Part shown: positions 16,670 to 24,559 of the stretch, one piece after another
Layout: each line of letters starts with the position of its first letter
Numbering within the stretch: the stretch's first letter is position 1
Origin: Streptomyces hygroscopicus subsp. hygroscopicus
GTDB taxonomy: Bacteria > Actinomycetota > Actinomycetes > Streptomycetales > Streptomycetaceae
Direction: 5' to 3'
Assembly (NCBI RefSeq): GCF_001553455.1
Contig: NZ_BBOX01000193.1
Location: 1 to 32,969, forward strand
Length of the DNA: 32,969 nucleotides
Program-made: the position numbers and the translations under genes
The notes under the pieces: model-generated
The model's input: the letters and a program-made list of their open reading frames with translations, nothing else
Told to the model about the DNA's origin: nothing
Database searches by the model: none

Positions 16670-17807
16670 CGTCCTTCTCCTCTTTCCGGGCCCGTCCCAG
16701 GTCGGGCACGAGGTCCACGGGCGTGGTGAGCACCAGCCGGTCCCGCAGGAGTGCGGGAAGGGCGTCGGTGAAGGCCTCCCGGTAGCCGTCCCGCCCGGCG
16801 AGCCCGTCCGGGACCACGACGAGGGTGCGGTCCGCGAGGGGCGCGCTGTCGGTGAGATGTGCGGCAAGAAGCGCCGGCTGCAGGCGGTCGTACACCTGGA
16901 TGTCCACGATTCCGGGACCGGTGCCCCTCAACCGGTAGGCGGACAGAGGCCCCGACAGGGCCTCGTGGTCGATCCCGGCGCGATCCAGTGCGTCCCGGGC
17001 AGCCTCTTCGGTCCGGTGCGGTAGTGCGAGGAACGTCCGCAGCGAACGCCGCAGAATCCACGCGTGGTCCGGCTCGCGGATCAGTTCCAGAGGGTCGTCG
17101 CGCGGGCATTCCTCCCCCTCGCACCAGATCTCCGCGTCGGTGTCGGACGGCCCGGGTACGGGCACTGCCCCGTCCCGGGGCAGCGCGGGGAGCCCGCATG
17201 AGGGGCACAGCAGGAAGACGTCGTCGACAAGCAGGGATTCGGGCAGCGGCCCGTAGAGGTCCTTGACCCGGCTCCAGACGGCCTTGTTCCAGCCGAGCCC
17301 GAAGCGGTCCCGCTGGTGGACCACGGGGCGGCGGGCCAGGAACCTCCGGCACTGCCGGTAGTGCTCGCCCCTTCCACACCGCGCTTCCAGGTCGTCCAGA
17401 AGCGCGCGGGCGTGCGCCGCCACACCCCCGTCCGGCCCGTACGAGGCGATTTCGAGGCACGAACGGGTCGGCATTCGGCCAACCCGGTGCACCAGCGTCG
17501 TGCCCGGGGTGACCAGGGAGACGGGAACCGCGAAGAGCGGATCGCCGGCCGGCCTGGTCCTGCACCACTCCCACAGTTCCGGAAGGCTCCTCGGCGGTGT
17601 CTCCCCGACGTCAAGGCAGTGCATTACCGTGCGGTCCAGCGCACGCTGGGCGAGGCTGGGATAGGGCAAAGCGAACGAGCGGAGTCCCTGGATCTCGGCG
17701 AGGGCCGCCACCATGCGGGCGAGCTCTTGGAAGAGTTCGCTGCCCACGCACTCGGACGCCTCCCCGGTGTCCGGCCGGCCGGCCCGGCGAGCCGCCCCCA
17801 CCCTCAT
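16662..17807 (-). CDS. zinc-ribbon / REase-fold partner of the pPIWI-RE system
   Basis: A 381-residue protein in the position of the restriction-endonuclease-fold member of the three-gene pPIWI-RE operon. A four-cysteine zinc ribbon is visible: C201-x2-C204 and C229-x4-C234. The C-terminal part carries GPGIVDIQVYDRL (Asp 302, Gln 304, Tyr 306) followed by RTLVVVPDG, consistent with a divergent REase core, but I cannot assign a classical PD-(D/E)xK triad. The N-terminal half is helical and unrecognised beyond its family context. ATG 17807 overlaps the stop of the upstream nuclease gene as ATGA, and the 3' end overlaps the helicase start by 8 bp, so expression is tightly coupled. The role is by context: the DNA-cutting or DNA-binding arm of the complex. 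Confidence 0.75.
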   Translation of the reverse strand: MRVGAARRAGRPDTGEASECVGSELFQELARMVAALAEIQGLRSFALPYPSLAQRALDRTVMHCLDVGETPPRSLPELWEWCRTRPAGDPLFAVPVSLVTPGTTLVHRVGRMPTRSCLEIASYGPDGGVAAHARALLDDLEARCGRGEHYRQCRRFLARRPVVHQRDRFGLGWNKAVWSRVKDLYGPLPESLLVDDVFLLCPSCGLPALPRDGAVPVPGPSDTDAEIWCEGEECPRDDPLELIREPDHAWILRRSLRTFLALPHRTEEAARDALDRAGIDHEALSGPLSAYRLRGTGPGIVDIQVYDRLQPALLAAHLTDSAPLADRTLVVVPDGLAGRDGYREAFTDALPALLRDRLVLTTPVDLVPDLGRARKEEKDDA

Positions 17808-19366
17808 GCCGCGGCCTCGGTGGCGGGCGACGCCGAGCACCAGCGGGCCACTTCGCACCGCTCGCAGGAGCGTCCGGGCACGGCCGCGTAGCGGTCGTCC
17901 CCGTGCCAGTCGGCCACCATCGCCCGCAGGACTCCCTCCGCCGCGGTCCGGTTGGCGGAGGCGAAGGGGTCGATGATCTGCAGGTCGGCACCGCCGGGGC
18001 GCAGCACCTCCAGCTCGACCCGAGCACGGGACGGAGCGCCGCCCAGGTCACCGCGGGCGATCAGCACGACCGCCAGGGCCAGTTGGGGGTAGAGCTCCAG
18101 CCGGGGGCGGTTGGACCGCCGGTCGGTGGCGGAGGTTTTGGTCTCGCGCCATACCCATGAGTCGGCGTCCCGGTAAAGCAGGTCAGGTGCGGCGATCACC
18201 ACCACGTCGGCAGCGGTGTCGTGCCGCACCACCCGGGGTTCGGTCCGCACGTCCGTCCCATCCCCGACGCATCGCAGCGGGCAGACCGCGGCGTGCCGCC
18301 GCAACAGGAGGGCGCCGAGTGTGCGTTCGTGGTCGGGCAGGTCGAACCCGTCCGGCACCCACTCCTCGGGGACCTCGACCGTGCACGGTCGTGGCGATCC
18401 GTGGCCATGCCGGTCGGCGAGGTAGGCGTGCAGGGCCCGGCCGCGCTCGGCCGTCACCTCGCGCTCGACGGAGTCCGCCGTGGGCAGGTGCAGTCGGCGC
18501 ATGTGGTCGCGGGCCGGGCAAGCCCGGTAGTTGCGTCCGTTGGTCACCGACCAGGTGCGGCGGGGCCGGTCCGGCGCCTCGATGCCCAACAGTCCGGGCG
18601 CCGCGCGCAGGGCCGGACAGACCGAAAGGTAGGGGCATCCGCCGCAGGCGGACCCGGGGCGGTATTCCCGTCCGTCCAGTACGCCGGCCAGGGCGTCGGG
18701 GCCATACTCGCGGTACCGGGCGAGCGCCTGCTCCCGGCTACCGGCAAAGAGCTCCCGCGTACGGCCATCGAACAGCGCGAACTCCACGATCCGTACGTGC
18801 TCCGGCGGCGGCCCGGAGGTGCCCTCGGCCAGCACCAGGGCAACGGCGGCGGTGAATCCGTCGGGCGGCAGGTCCCGGTTCAGGCGGTGCACGGGCAGAC
18901 GGAGTTCACGGTAGGCACCATCGGCGGAGGCCAGGCAGCGGCCCCACACGGTGAAGCGGTACTCCCGGGCGTTCCGCGGGTCGGGGCCGGACGGCCGGTA
19001 GCGGTACGTCCACGGCTCGGGGACCTCGTTCAGGGGGCGTTCCGGGTCGGTGGGGAAGGCTGCCTCGTACATCTTCACGCCATGGTCCGTCCAGGTCCTC
19101 AGGCCGTCGTGCGGGGGCGCGGTACGCGTCCGGGGCGGGCTGCCGGGCCGGAAGCGGGCGTCGCAGGCAGCCATGAAGGGGCCGAGGGCGAAGTGCTCCA
19201 ACCGCTCGCGGCGGCGCGGTACGGGGTCGGCGGTGTGATAGCCGCGGGTCTTGAGGGCGTCGGCGGCGGGGCACCGGAATTCTCCTCCCTTGAACATTCC
19301 GGTGGATACCGTGATGACTTCGGAGGTGCGGGTCACCCCGTCGGGGGGCAGCCATGGCTGTGACAT
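17804..19366 (-). CDS. tandem Cas4/RecB-like Fe-S PD-(D/E)XK nuclease
   Basis: A 520-residue protein heading the operon, apparently two similar halves. The C-terminal half has a full PD-(D/E)XK site, Asp 395 in APDLLYRD and E408-T-K410. Its Fe-S pattern is C283 plus C501-x2-C504-x5-C510, as in Cas4 and AddB. The N-terminal half repeats the cysteine pattern exactly (C32 plus C241-x2-C244-x5-C250), but at the equivalent of the active site reads VWGRCLASADGAYREL, without the Asp and Lys, so it is probably inactive and structural. This is not a member of the standard three-gene pPIWI-RE set. Its stop overlaps the REase-fold start as ATGA. The start is ATG 19366 (GGAG 6 nt upstream) or ATG 19378. 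The longer open frame upstream is antisense to the kinase and is rejected. Confidence 0.85.
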   Translation of the reverse strand: MSQPWLPPDGVTRTSEVITVSTGMFKGGEFRCPAADALKTRGYHTADPVPRRRERLEHFALGPFMAACDARFRPGSPPRTRTAPPHDGLRTWTDHGVKMYEAAFPTDPERPLNEVPEPWTYRYRPSGPDPRNAREYRFTVWGRCLASADGAYRELRLPVHRLNRDLPPDGFTAAVALVLAEGTSGPPPEHVRIVEFALFDGRTRELFAGSREQALARYREYGPDALAGVLDGREYRPGSACGGCPYLSVCPALRAAPGLLGIEAPDRPRRTWSVTNGRNYRACPARDHMRRLHLPTADSVEREVTAERGRALHAYLADRHGHGSPRPCTVEVPEEWVPDGFDLPDHERTLGALLLRRHAAVCPLRCVGDGTDVRTEPRVVRHDTAADVVVIAAPDLLYRDADSWVWRETKTSATDRRSNRPRLELYPQLALAVVLIARGDLGGAPSRARVELEVLRPGGADLQIIDPFASANRTAAEGVLRAMVADWHGDDRYAAVPGRSCERCEVARWCSASPATEAAA

Positions 19367-19399
19367 CTCCTGCTCCATTTCCGTACGGAGGAAAGAAGG

Positions 19400-20308
19400 A
19401 TGACCATGAGGGAGATCGAGGAAATCGGCAATGTGGAGAAGCGTTATGAAGTACTGGACATGTTCGGTGACGGCGGTCAGGGCGACCTTTTCCTGGGCCG
19501 TGACCGCAGGAGCGGGGAGAGGGTGGCATTGAAGCTTCAGAAGCCCCGGGATCTCGGCCCAGAGAGCGACTTCTCCTGGGCCGGTAGGGAGCTTCTCAAA
19601 GAGGGCTCCCGCATGAAAATGCTTACAGGAATTCAGGCGATTCCCGAGATCATCGCCACCGGGACGCACCGAGGGCGTCGATGCCTGGTCATGGAATTCG
19701 TCGAGGGACGCCAACTTCAGAATGTCCTGTTGGCGGCCCGGCCCGTCAGGCATCCCGGGACTGTCGCGTCCGTCATCGGCCAGCTGTGCGAAATTCTGCG
19801 GGAAGTGCACGACCGGAATCTGGTGCACTGCGATCTCAAACCCGAGAACGTCATCGTGCAACCAAACGGCCGTCTCCGTCTCATCGACATGGGCCACGCG
19901 ATCACAGCCGGCGTGAAGACATCCTGCGAGCGCGGCACGCGTGGCTGGGCCTCCCCCGAGCAATCCGACGCGTGCACTCCAGGTTTGACGCGGCAGGCGG
20001 ACATCTTCGGGCTCGGCTGCATTCTGCTGGAGATGACCGTCATGCGGCTGCCCTACGGCGGACTGGAGGAGCGGGCGGAACCGGGTGGCCCGGTACTGCC
20101 GGCCGACCTGCTCGCCAAGCTCCCCCCGGAGTTCGCCTCCCTCGCGCTGTGGATGGTCCGGTGGGAGGCGGAGGAGCGCCCGGCGGATGTCCGCGTCGTG
20201 TTCGACCGGCTCCGCCCGTACCTGCCCCGGCTGGGCTCACGGCGGCCGTCGAAACGGCTGCGCCCCGACCCGACCGAGTACTACCGAACACATCCGCCCC
20301 AGCTGTGA
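19400..20308 (+). CDS. Hanks-type Ser/Thr protein kinase
   Basis: A compact 302-residue soluble kinase with no membrane segment or extracellular domain. The glycine loop is FGDGGQGDLFLG, the ATP lysine is K45 in VALKLQ, the catalytic loop is HCDLKPEN (Asp 145), and the Mg-binding motif is D163-M-G instead of DFG. TRGWASPEQ matches the P+1/APE region and DIFGLGCILLEM the F helix. All catalytic residues are present. ATG 19400 has GGAGG 8 nt upstream. Its start codon is separated by 33 bp (or 21 bp with the longer nuclease start) from the divergent nuclease start, so each promoter must lie inside the opposite gene or the mRNAs overlap. It is convergent with the STAND gene. It is likely a signalling or toxic-effector partner of the island; the substrate is unknown. 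Confidence 0.92.
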   Translation: MTMREIEEIGNVEKRYEVLDMFGDGGQGDLFLGRDRRSGERVALKLQKPRDLGPESDFSWAGRELLKEGSRMKMLTGIQAIPEIIATGTHRGRRCLVMEFVEGRQLQNVLLAARPVRHPGTVASVIGQLCEILREVHDRNLVHCDLKPENVIVQPNGRLRLIDMGHAITAGVKTSCERGTRGWASPEQSDACTPGLTRQADIFGLGCILLEMTVMRLPYGGLEERAEPGGPVLPADLLAKLPPEFASLALWMVRWEAEERPADVRVVFDRLRPYLPRLGSRRPSKRLRPDPTEYYRTHPPQL

Positions 20309-20309
20309 C

Positions 20310-20343
20310 GGTGACCCGGCAGTCGCCAGGCGGGCGGGTCACC
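20310..20343. terminator. bidirectional terminator hairpin between kinase and STAND genes
   Basis: A perfect 9-bp stem GGTGACCCG/CGGGTCACC (20310-20318, 20335-20343) with a 16-nt loop lies in the 30-bp convergent gap. Its right arm includes the STAND stop codon. Confidence 0.6.
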
Positions 20344-23089
20344 TCAGCCTTTCCAGCAGCTCCCGGACCTCCCGTACGCCTTTGCCGCCCATCAGCTCTC
20401 GCAGCACGATGACTCTCTCCAGCTCCCGTACCGCCTCTTCGGAATTGCCGACGGACACCAGGACGTCCGCGAAGAGCAGCCGTGCCTTGTCCTCGTTCGG
20501 CCAGTTCTCCTGTTCGCGGTAGATGTCGCAGGCCCGTCGGTACAGGGAGACGGCCTCGTCCCGCTCGGAGCGCGTCAAGTGCACCTTGGCCAGAGTGAAC
20601 AGCACGTCGGCCAGGCCACTGCGCTCCACCGTGCGCTCCACCACACACAGGGCGTCGGCGCACCGGCGGAGCGCCCTCTCATGATCGCCCTGGTCGTGGT
20701 GGAGCGCGCCGAGGGCGTTCAGAGTGGCCGCCTCCCCGACCGAGTCGGATACCTCCCGGCACAACTCCAGTGCCTGGCACAGCGCTTCCTCCGCCCCCGT
20801 CCGGTCGCCCTGCTTGCGTAGGGTGATCCCGAGCCGGTGCAGCGACCGGGCCAGACTCAGCCGGCCTGCCTCGCTGTGGTCCTCCTCGCTGAGCCGGACG
20901 GCCCGGCGCAGGTGGCCCACGGCCGCGTCGTACTTGCCGAGCCGCCACTGTGTCCCTGCCAGCATCCGGTAGACCATGGCGCAATCGACCGGGGCGGCGG
21001 CGGATTCCGCTGCGTCGGCGGCGTACCGAAGGTTCTTCAGCGCGTCGTCGAGGAAGCGGCGGCGCCACTGATAGGTGACCAGAGCCATCGAAAGCAGCCA
21101 TTCGTACCGTTCGATGCCCTGGCCTATGGCTAATCGGATGCCTCGCTGGACGGCGGCGTACTCCTCGTCCAGGAACGCCATCGCCTGTCCCGGTTCTGCG
21201 GGGTCGGTGACCGTGACCCCGTCGGGCTCGCCGATGGGCAGGGTGCGTTCGTGGTCGAGCACCCTGTCGCAGGCGCGGACGTTGTGCAACTGGTGTTCGA
21301 GCACCTGCCGTACGGTCGCCCGCTCGAGGTACGCCGTCTCGCTCTCCGACCCCGGCTGCACGTGCTGGCGGGCGAAGGCCCGCACCAGGTCGTGCAGCCC
21401 ATAGCGGTCGCCCCGGAGCTCCACCAGGTTCGCCGCCACGAGCTCCGTCAAGGCACGGTCGGTGCGCGTCCCTTCGCCCACTGCCCTCCCGAGGTCCATC
21501 ACCGCCTCCCAGGAGGCGCTGGGCCCGGGGTGGACGGCGAGCTGCCACAGCAGCAGCCGGGCCTCCTCACCAAGCACGCGTACGGAGCAGTTCAGCGCGG
21601 CACGGACGGACAGTTCGTGCTCCGGCAGATGCAGGGTGTCCAGCTTCGCCCGCTCCTCCTTCATCTCCCGCGCCAGGGCGGGAGTGGTTCGCAGCGGACG
21701 CGCACCGCCTTCCAGGAGCCGAGCCACCACGGCGAGGGCCAACGGCAGCTGGCCGCAGAGGCGGACCAGATCGCTGAAGGCCTGGGCGTACTTCGCCCGG
21801 TCCTCGGCCGACACCTTCTCCTGGAGCACCTCCAGGGCGTCCGCCTCTTGCAGCGGCTCCATCTTGCGGAATAGCACCTTTCTCTCGGACTGCAGGCGCA
21901 AGAGATCATTGCGGCTGGTGATGATCACGGCGCAGGTGCCGTCGCCAGGGAGCAGCGGCAGCACCTGCTGGGCGTTGAGCGCATCGTCGAGGACGATGAG
22001 TACCGAACGGTGAGCCAGTGCCGACCTCAGCGCATTGCTCTTGCTCTCCGGCCCGGTCACCGCGGTGTAGGGCGGCAGCGCGGCCAGGAACCCGTCCAGG
22101 ACCTCGTCGGGTTCGGCTGGCCGCACGTCTCCGTCGGCGAACCCGTTCAGTCCGGCGTAGAGCACCCCGTCGGGGAACCGTTCCCGAAGCCGACGGGCGA
22201 GGTGGTGGGCCACCGTGCTCTTCCCGACACCCGCCATGCCGCTGATGAGGACCAACGCCAGGTTGCCGGCGTCCTGTTCCTCGCACACGGCCTCAACGAG
22301 GCTGCGAATCAGCTCGTCCTGCCCCACCGGTCTGCGTCTGCTGCCGGGCAACTGGTCAGGTACGGGCGGCAGGAGCGTCCCGCCCGGCCGGTGGGCGACT
22401 CCCCGGACCTGATCGATGGCGCTCTGCAAGTCGGCGTCCGGCTTTCCGTTGCGCTTCGTCCACCCTTTGATGAGCCGTTCACGTCGGCGCTCGGGCAGGT
22501 CGTCGTGGGCGAGCAGGTAGAACCGGAAGATCTGAGGCAGTTCGGGTGCGCGCTCGAACCATTTCTCCGTCTCCTCGCGGAGCCATTTCTCCTGCCTGGA
22601 CCTCCAGGCGGCATCCAGCCGGGCGTACACGGCGGCCATCAACTCCGCCCGCAGCGCCTCCCGGCGCAGATGGAGACCGCTCTCGGTCAGCCCGCGCAGG
22701 GGTTCGTCACCGTCCCACTCCTCCAGGGCCACACCGAGTTGCTCGAACCGCTCCGGATGGCTCAGCCCCGCGGCCCTCGCCACCCCGTCGCGGAAGCGGA
22801 GCAGGTCGACGCCGCCCTCCGGCACGCGGAGTGTGCAGTAGCCCGACCTGCCGCCATGGGGCACGACCTCCCGGCCCAGTTGTTTCCGCAGGTCGGAGAC
22901 GACGCGGTCCACCCGGCCGCCCGCGTTCTCGTCGCCATCCCAGAGGACTTCGGCGATTTCCTTCCTGGTGCATCGGCAGCCCGGTGATGTCACCAGAAGC
23001 GCGAACAGTCCAGCTGCCTTCGAGTCTCCGAAGACCCTTCCGCCGCCGTCCCCTTCGACTCTGACCGGGCCCAGCACGTGCCCCTTCAT
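20339..23089 (-). CDS. AfsR/SARP-like STAND regulator (winged helix, NB-ARC ATPase, TPR)
   Basis: A 916-residue protein. Residues ~1-95 form an OmpR/SARP-type winged helix (CTRKEIAEVLWDGD, RVDRVVSDLRKQLG). Residues ~100-230 resemble the bacterial transcriptional activator helical domain. The NB-ARC module has Walker A GMAGVGKST (Lys 290), Walker B VLIVLDDA, TSR sensor and a GxP-type CGQLPLALAVVA. The last ~250 residues are TPR repeats (ALGALHHDQGDHERALRRC). This is the AfsR architecture: a signal- and nucleotide-gated DNA-binding protein. ATG 23089 has AAGGGAAAGG just upstream. AfsR is controlled by Ser/Thr kinases, and one lies next door. An NLR-like sensor of the defence module is the alternative. 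It is convergent with the kinase and divergent from the Arg-rich ORF. Confidence 0.9.
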   Translation of the reverse strand: MKGHVLGPVRVEGDGGGRVFGDSKAAGLFALLVTSPGCRCTRKEIAEVLWDGDENAGGRVDRVVSDLRKQLGREVVPHGGRSGYCTLRVPEGGVDLLRFRDGVARAAGLSHPERFEQLGVALEEWDGDEPLRGLTESGLHLRREALRAELMAAVYARLDAAWRSRQEKWLREETEKWFERAPELPQIFRFYLLAHDDLPERRRERLIKGWTKRNGKPDADLQSAIDQVRGVAHRPGGTLLPPVPDQLPGSRRRPVGQDELIRSLVEAVCEEQDAGNLALVLISGMAGVGKSTVAHHLARRLRERFPDGVLYAGLNGFADGDVRPAEPDEVLDGFLAALPPYTAVTGPESKSNALRSALAHRSVLIVLDDALNAQQVLPLLPGDGTCAVIITSRNDLLRLQSERKVLFRKMEPLQEADALEVLQEKVSAEDRAKYAQAFSDLVRLCGQLPLALAVVARLLEGGARPLRTTPALAREMKEERAKLDTLHLPEHELSVRAALNCSVRVLGEEARLLLWQLAVHPGPSASWEAVMDLGRAVGEGTRTDRALTELVAANLVELRGDRYGLHDLVRAFARQHVQPGSESETAYLERATVRQVLEHQLHNVRACDRVLDHERTLPIGEPDGVTVTDPAEPGQAMAFLDEEYAAVQRGIRLAIGQGIERYEWLLSMALVTYQWRRRFLDDALKNLRYAADAAESAAAPVDCAMVYRMLAGTQWRLGKYDAAVGHLRRAVRLSEEDHSEAGRLSLARSLHRLGITLRKQGDRTGAEEALCQALELCREVSDSVGEAATLNALGALHHDQGDHERALRRCADALCVVERTVERSGLADVLFTLAKVHLTRSERDEAVSLYRRACDIYREQENWPNEDKARLLFADVLVSVGNSEEAVRELERVIVLRELMGGKGVREVRELLERLR

Positions 23090-23202
23090 CGCCTTTCCCT
23101 TCTCCGCACCGAAAGCAGTGATCCGGCCCCTCGACGGCGCCCCCTACTTTTGTGCGCTGCGGTGTGCCGCTTCACACACGCTTGCTCCTTCACGCCCCGG
23201 GT

Positions 23203-23224
23203 CTCAGTTTTCCCTCAGTTTCCG
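23203..23224. promoter_or_regulatory. SARP/OmpR-type 11-bp direct repeat
   Basis: CTCAGTTT occurs at 23203 and 23214, exactly 11 bp apart (CTCAGTTTTCC-CTCAGTTTCCG). Regulators with SARP/OmpR winged helices bind 11-bp-period direct repeats. It lies between the STAND gene start and the divergent Arg-rich ORF, ~107 bp upstream of the latter, and is a plausible target of the STAND protein. No clear -10 element is seen. Confidence 0.5.
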
Positions 23225-23330
23225 CTCCGCGGCCTCGTCCCGTCCCCGGGCACGATGGCACCAGCCGCTCGCAGAAGCGCGATACGGCGGCGTAGTCATA
23301 TCGACCTATCAGGAAGGAAACGCAGGCACT

Positions 23331-23489
23331 ATGAACAACCGTCAGCGAAAGCGTCGGGCGAGCCGTCTGCGCCAGTCCCCCGACTGGCCGCCGAGCCGCC
23401 GCCGGCGGGCGGCCAACCGGACCGAGGACACCACGTCGGCGATCCCGCGCACCGAAGCGCCGGACGCCTCCCCCTCCGACACCGCCTGA
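23331..23489 (+). CDS. short Arg-rich protein, 52 residues, unknown
   Basis: The frame opens with ATG after AGGAAGGAAA, a good ribosome binding site about 10 nt upstream. The N-terminal half is strongly basic (MNNRQRKRRASRLRQSPDW, then SRRRRAANR). The C-terminal half is acidic/Ser/Pro-rich (TEDTTSAIP, DASPSDTA). A strong hairpin terminator lies 13 bp past the stop, so this seems to be a monocistronic unit. The basic part could bind nucleic acid or the STAND protein. I recognise no family. An alternative is that the transcript acts as a small RNA. Confidence 0.55.
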   Translation: MNNRQRKRRASRLRQSPDWPPSRRRRAANRTEDTTSAIPRTEAPDASPSDTA

Positions 23490-23501
23490 TCTCCACAGCT
23501 C

Positions 23502-23530
23502 GTGGGTGCCCGTCCCGGGCGGGCACCCAC
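23502..23530 (+). terminator. strong hairpin terminator after the Arg-rich ORF
   Basis: A perfect 11-bp stem GTGGGTGCCCG/CGGGCACCCAC with a 7-nt loop lies 13 bp after the stop. No U tract follows, as is common in Streptomyces. The rest of 23,531-23,794 has no gene; an imperfect palindrome GCATACGTACGC lies near 23,641. Confidence 0.7.
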
Positions 23531-23794
23531 CCACCTCGGCGCCCCTCTGCACTACTCCGACCGGCGAGCTCGCGGCCTTTCCGCACCTGTCACACGCTCG
23601 TGGTCGAAGGCGGCGATTCCCGGCCGACAAAACCAACACCGCATACGTACGCATCGAAGTGAGGCGTCTGGGACTGCTTCCCGCTCCATTCGCATTTGGG
23701 GCGATGTGACCACCTCGCAGCACTTCAGCCCGTCCAGCACCCCGACATCTCCAACACCTTCGGCACCTTCAGCTCAGAGAGAGGATATTTCCTG

Positions 23795-24559
23795 ATGTAT
23801 CCACCATCCAGCAGTATGTTCGCCTCGGTGAGGCGGTACTTCGACGACCCCCGGGTCGGTGACGCGGTCCTCGTGACCATTCCTACGGACACCGAGGGGG
23901 CGGAGCCGGTCCGGCTGACCGCTGCCGAGATGCACGATGCCTTGTACGGGCCAGGCTCCGACCCGCAGTTCGCCGCCGCAGTCTGGAAGGAGGTACTCAG
24001 CACCGCGCTGAGTGACCTCGCTCCACACGGCACCGGGAAGCTCCTGGTGATCTGGCTGGCCCTGCCCCGGTTGACCAGGACGGTCCACCGCGTCTGCACG
24101 CGCCTGCGTGCCGATCGGTCGGACGTGGAGGCCGAGATGGTCCTGGCTCTCCTGGAGGAGCTGGCGGCCCCGGAGGCCGCGAGCCGCCTCAACGACTCCT
24201 CCCTGATCCACGCAGCGCGCACCAGGGCGTGGCGCTTCGCCCGCGATGGCTTGCGGGACCTCCCCTCTGCCCAGGTCGAGCGCATCGCCGAGGATCGCGC
24301 GCGCACCGCGTCCGACGGGGAGGCGGACGCTATGGCAGAGGAGGGCCTAGACGTGCGGGTCGACCGCCCGGACGGCCCGGACGGGCTGCGCACACCGCTG
24401 CGTTTCCGGGTGCGCCCGGAGCATATGCGCAGTGGTGCCTTCGCAGACACCGACGGCAGGACGAGGGACCGTTCGACGCGCCACGGCCCCCGGGAGAAGC
24501 GGCGGTCCGGGCGCCGCGTGAGCACCCGGCCGGTCCGTCCTGCGAGGAGGCGAGGATGA
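23795..24559 (+). CDS. hypothetical protein of unknown family
   Basis: A 254-residue protein, start ATG 23795 with AGAGAGG about 10 nt upstream. The middle third (IWLALPRLTRTVHRVCTRL, then ADRSDVEAEMVLALLEELA) is a helical block reminiscent of the sigma-70 region 2 or of small helical regulators encoded on actinomycete mobile elements. The last ~60 residues are Arg-rich and disordered. I recognise no catalytic motif. Its stop overlaps the start of the HTH gene as ATGA, so the two are co-translated, which suggests a regulatory or accessory role in element control. Base use is normal for the host. Confidence 0.7.
   Translation: MYPPSSSMFASVRRYFDDPRVGDAVLVTIPTDTEGAEPVRLTAAEMHDALYGPGSDPQFAAAVWKEVLSTALSDLAPHGTGKLLVIWLALPRLTRTVHRVCTRLRADRSDVEAEMVLALLEELAAPEAASRLNDSSLIHAARTRAWRFARDGLRDLPSAQVERIAEDRARTASDGEADAMAEEGLDVRVDRPDGPDGLRTPLRFRVRPEHMRSGAFADTDGRTRDRSTRHGPREKRRSGRRVSTRPVRPARRRG

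Noticed and set aside
19367..19963. N-terminal extension of the nuclease frame by about 200 residues
   Set aside because: It is antisense to the kinase, whose catalytic motifs are complete. The extension has no protein-like features.
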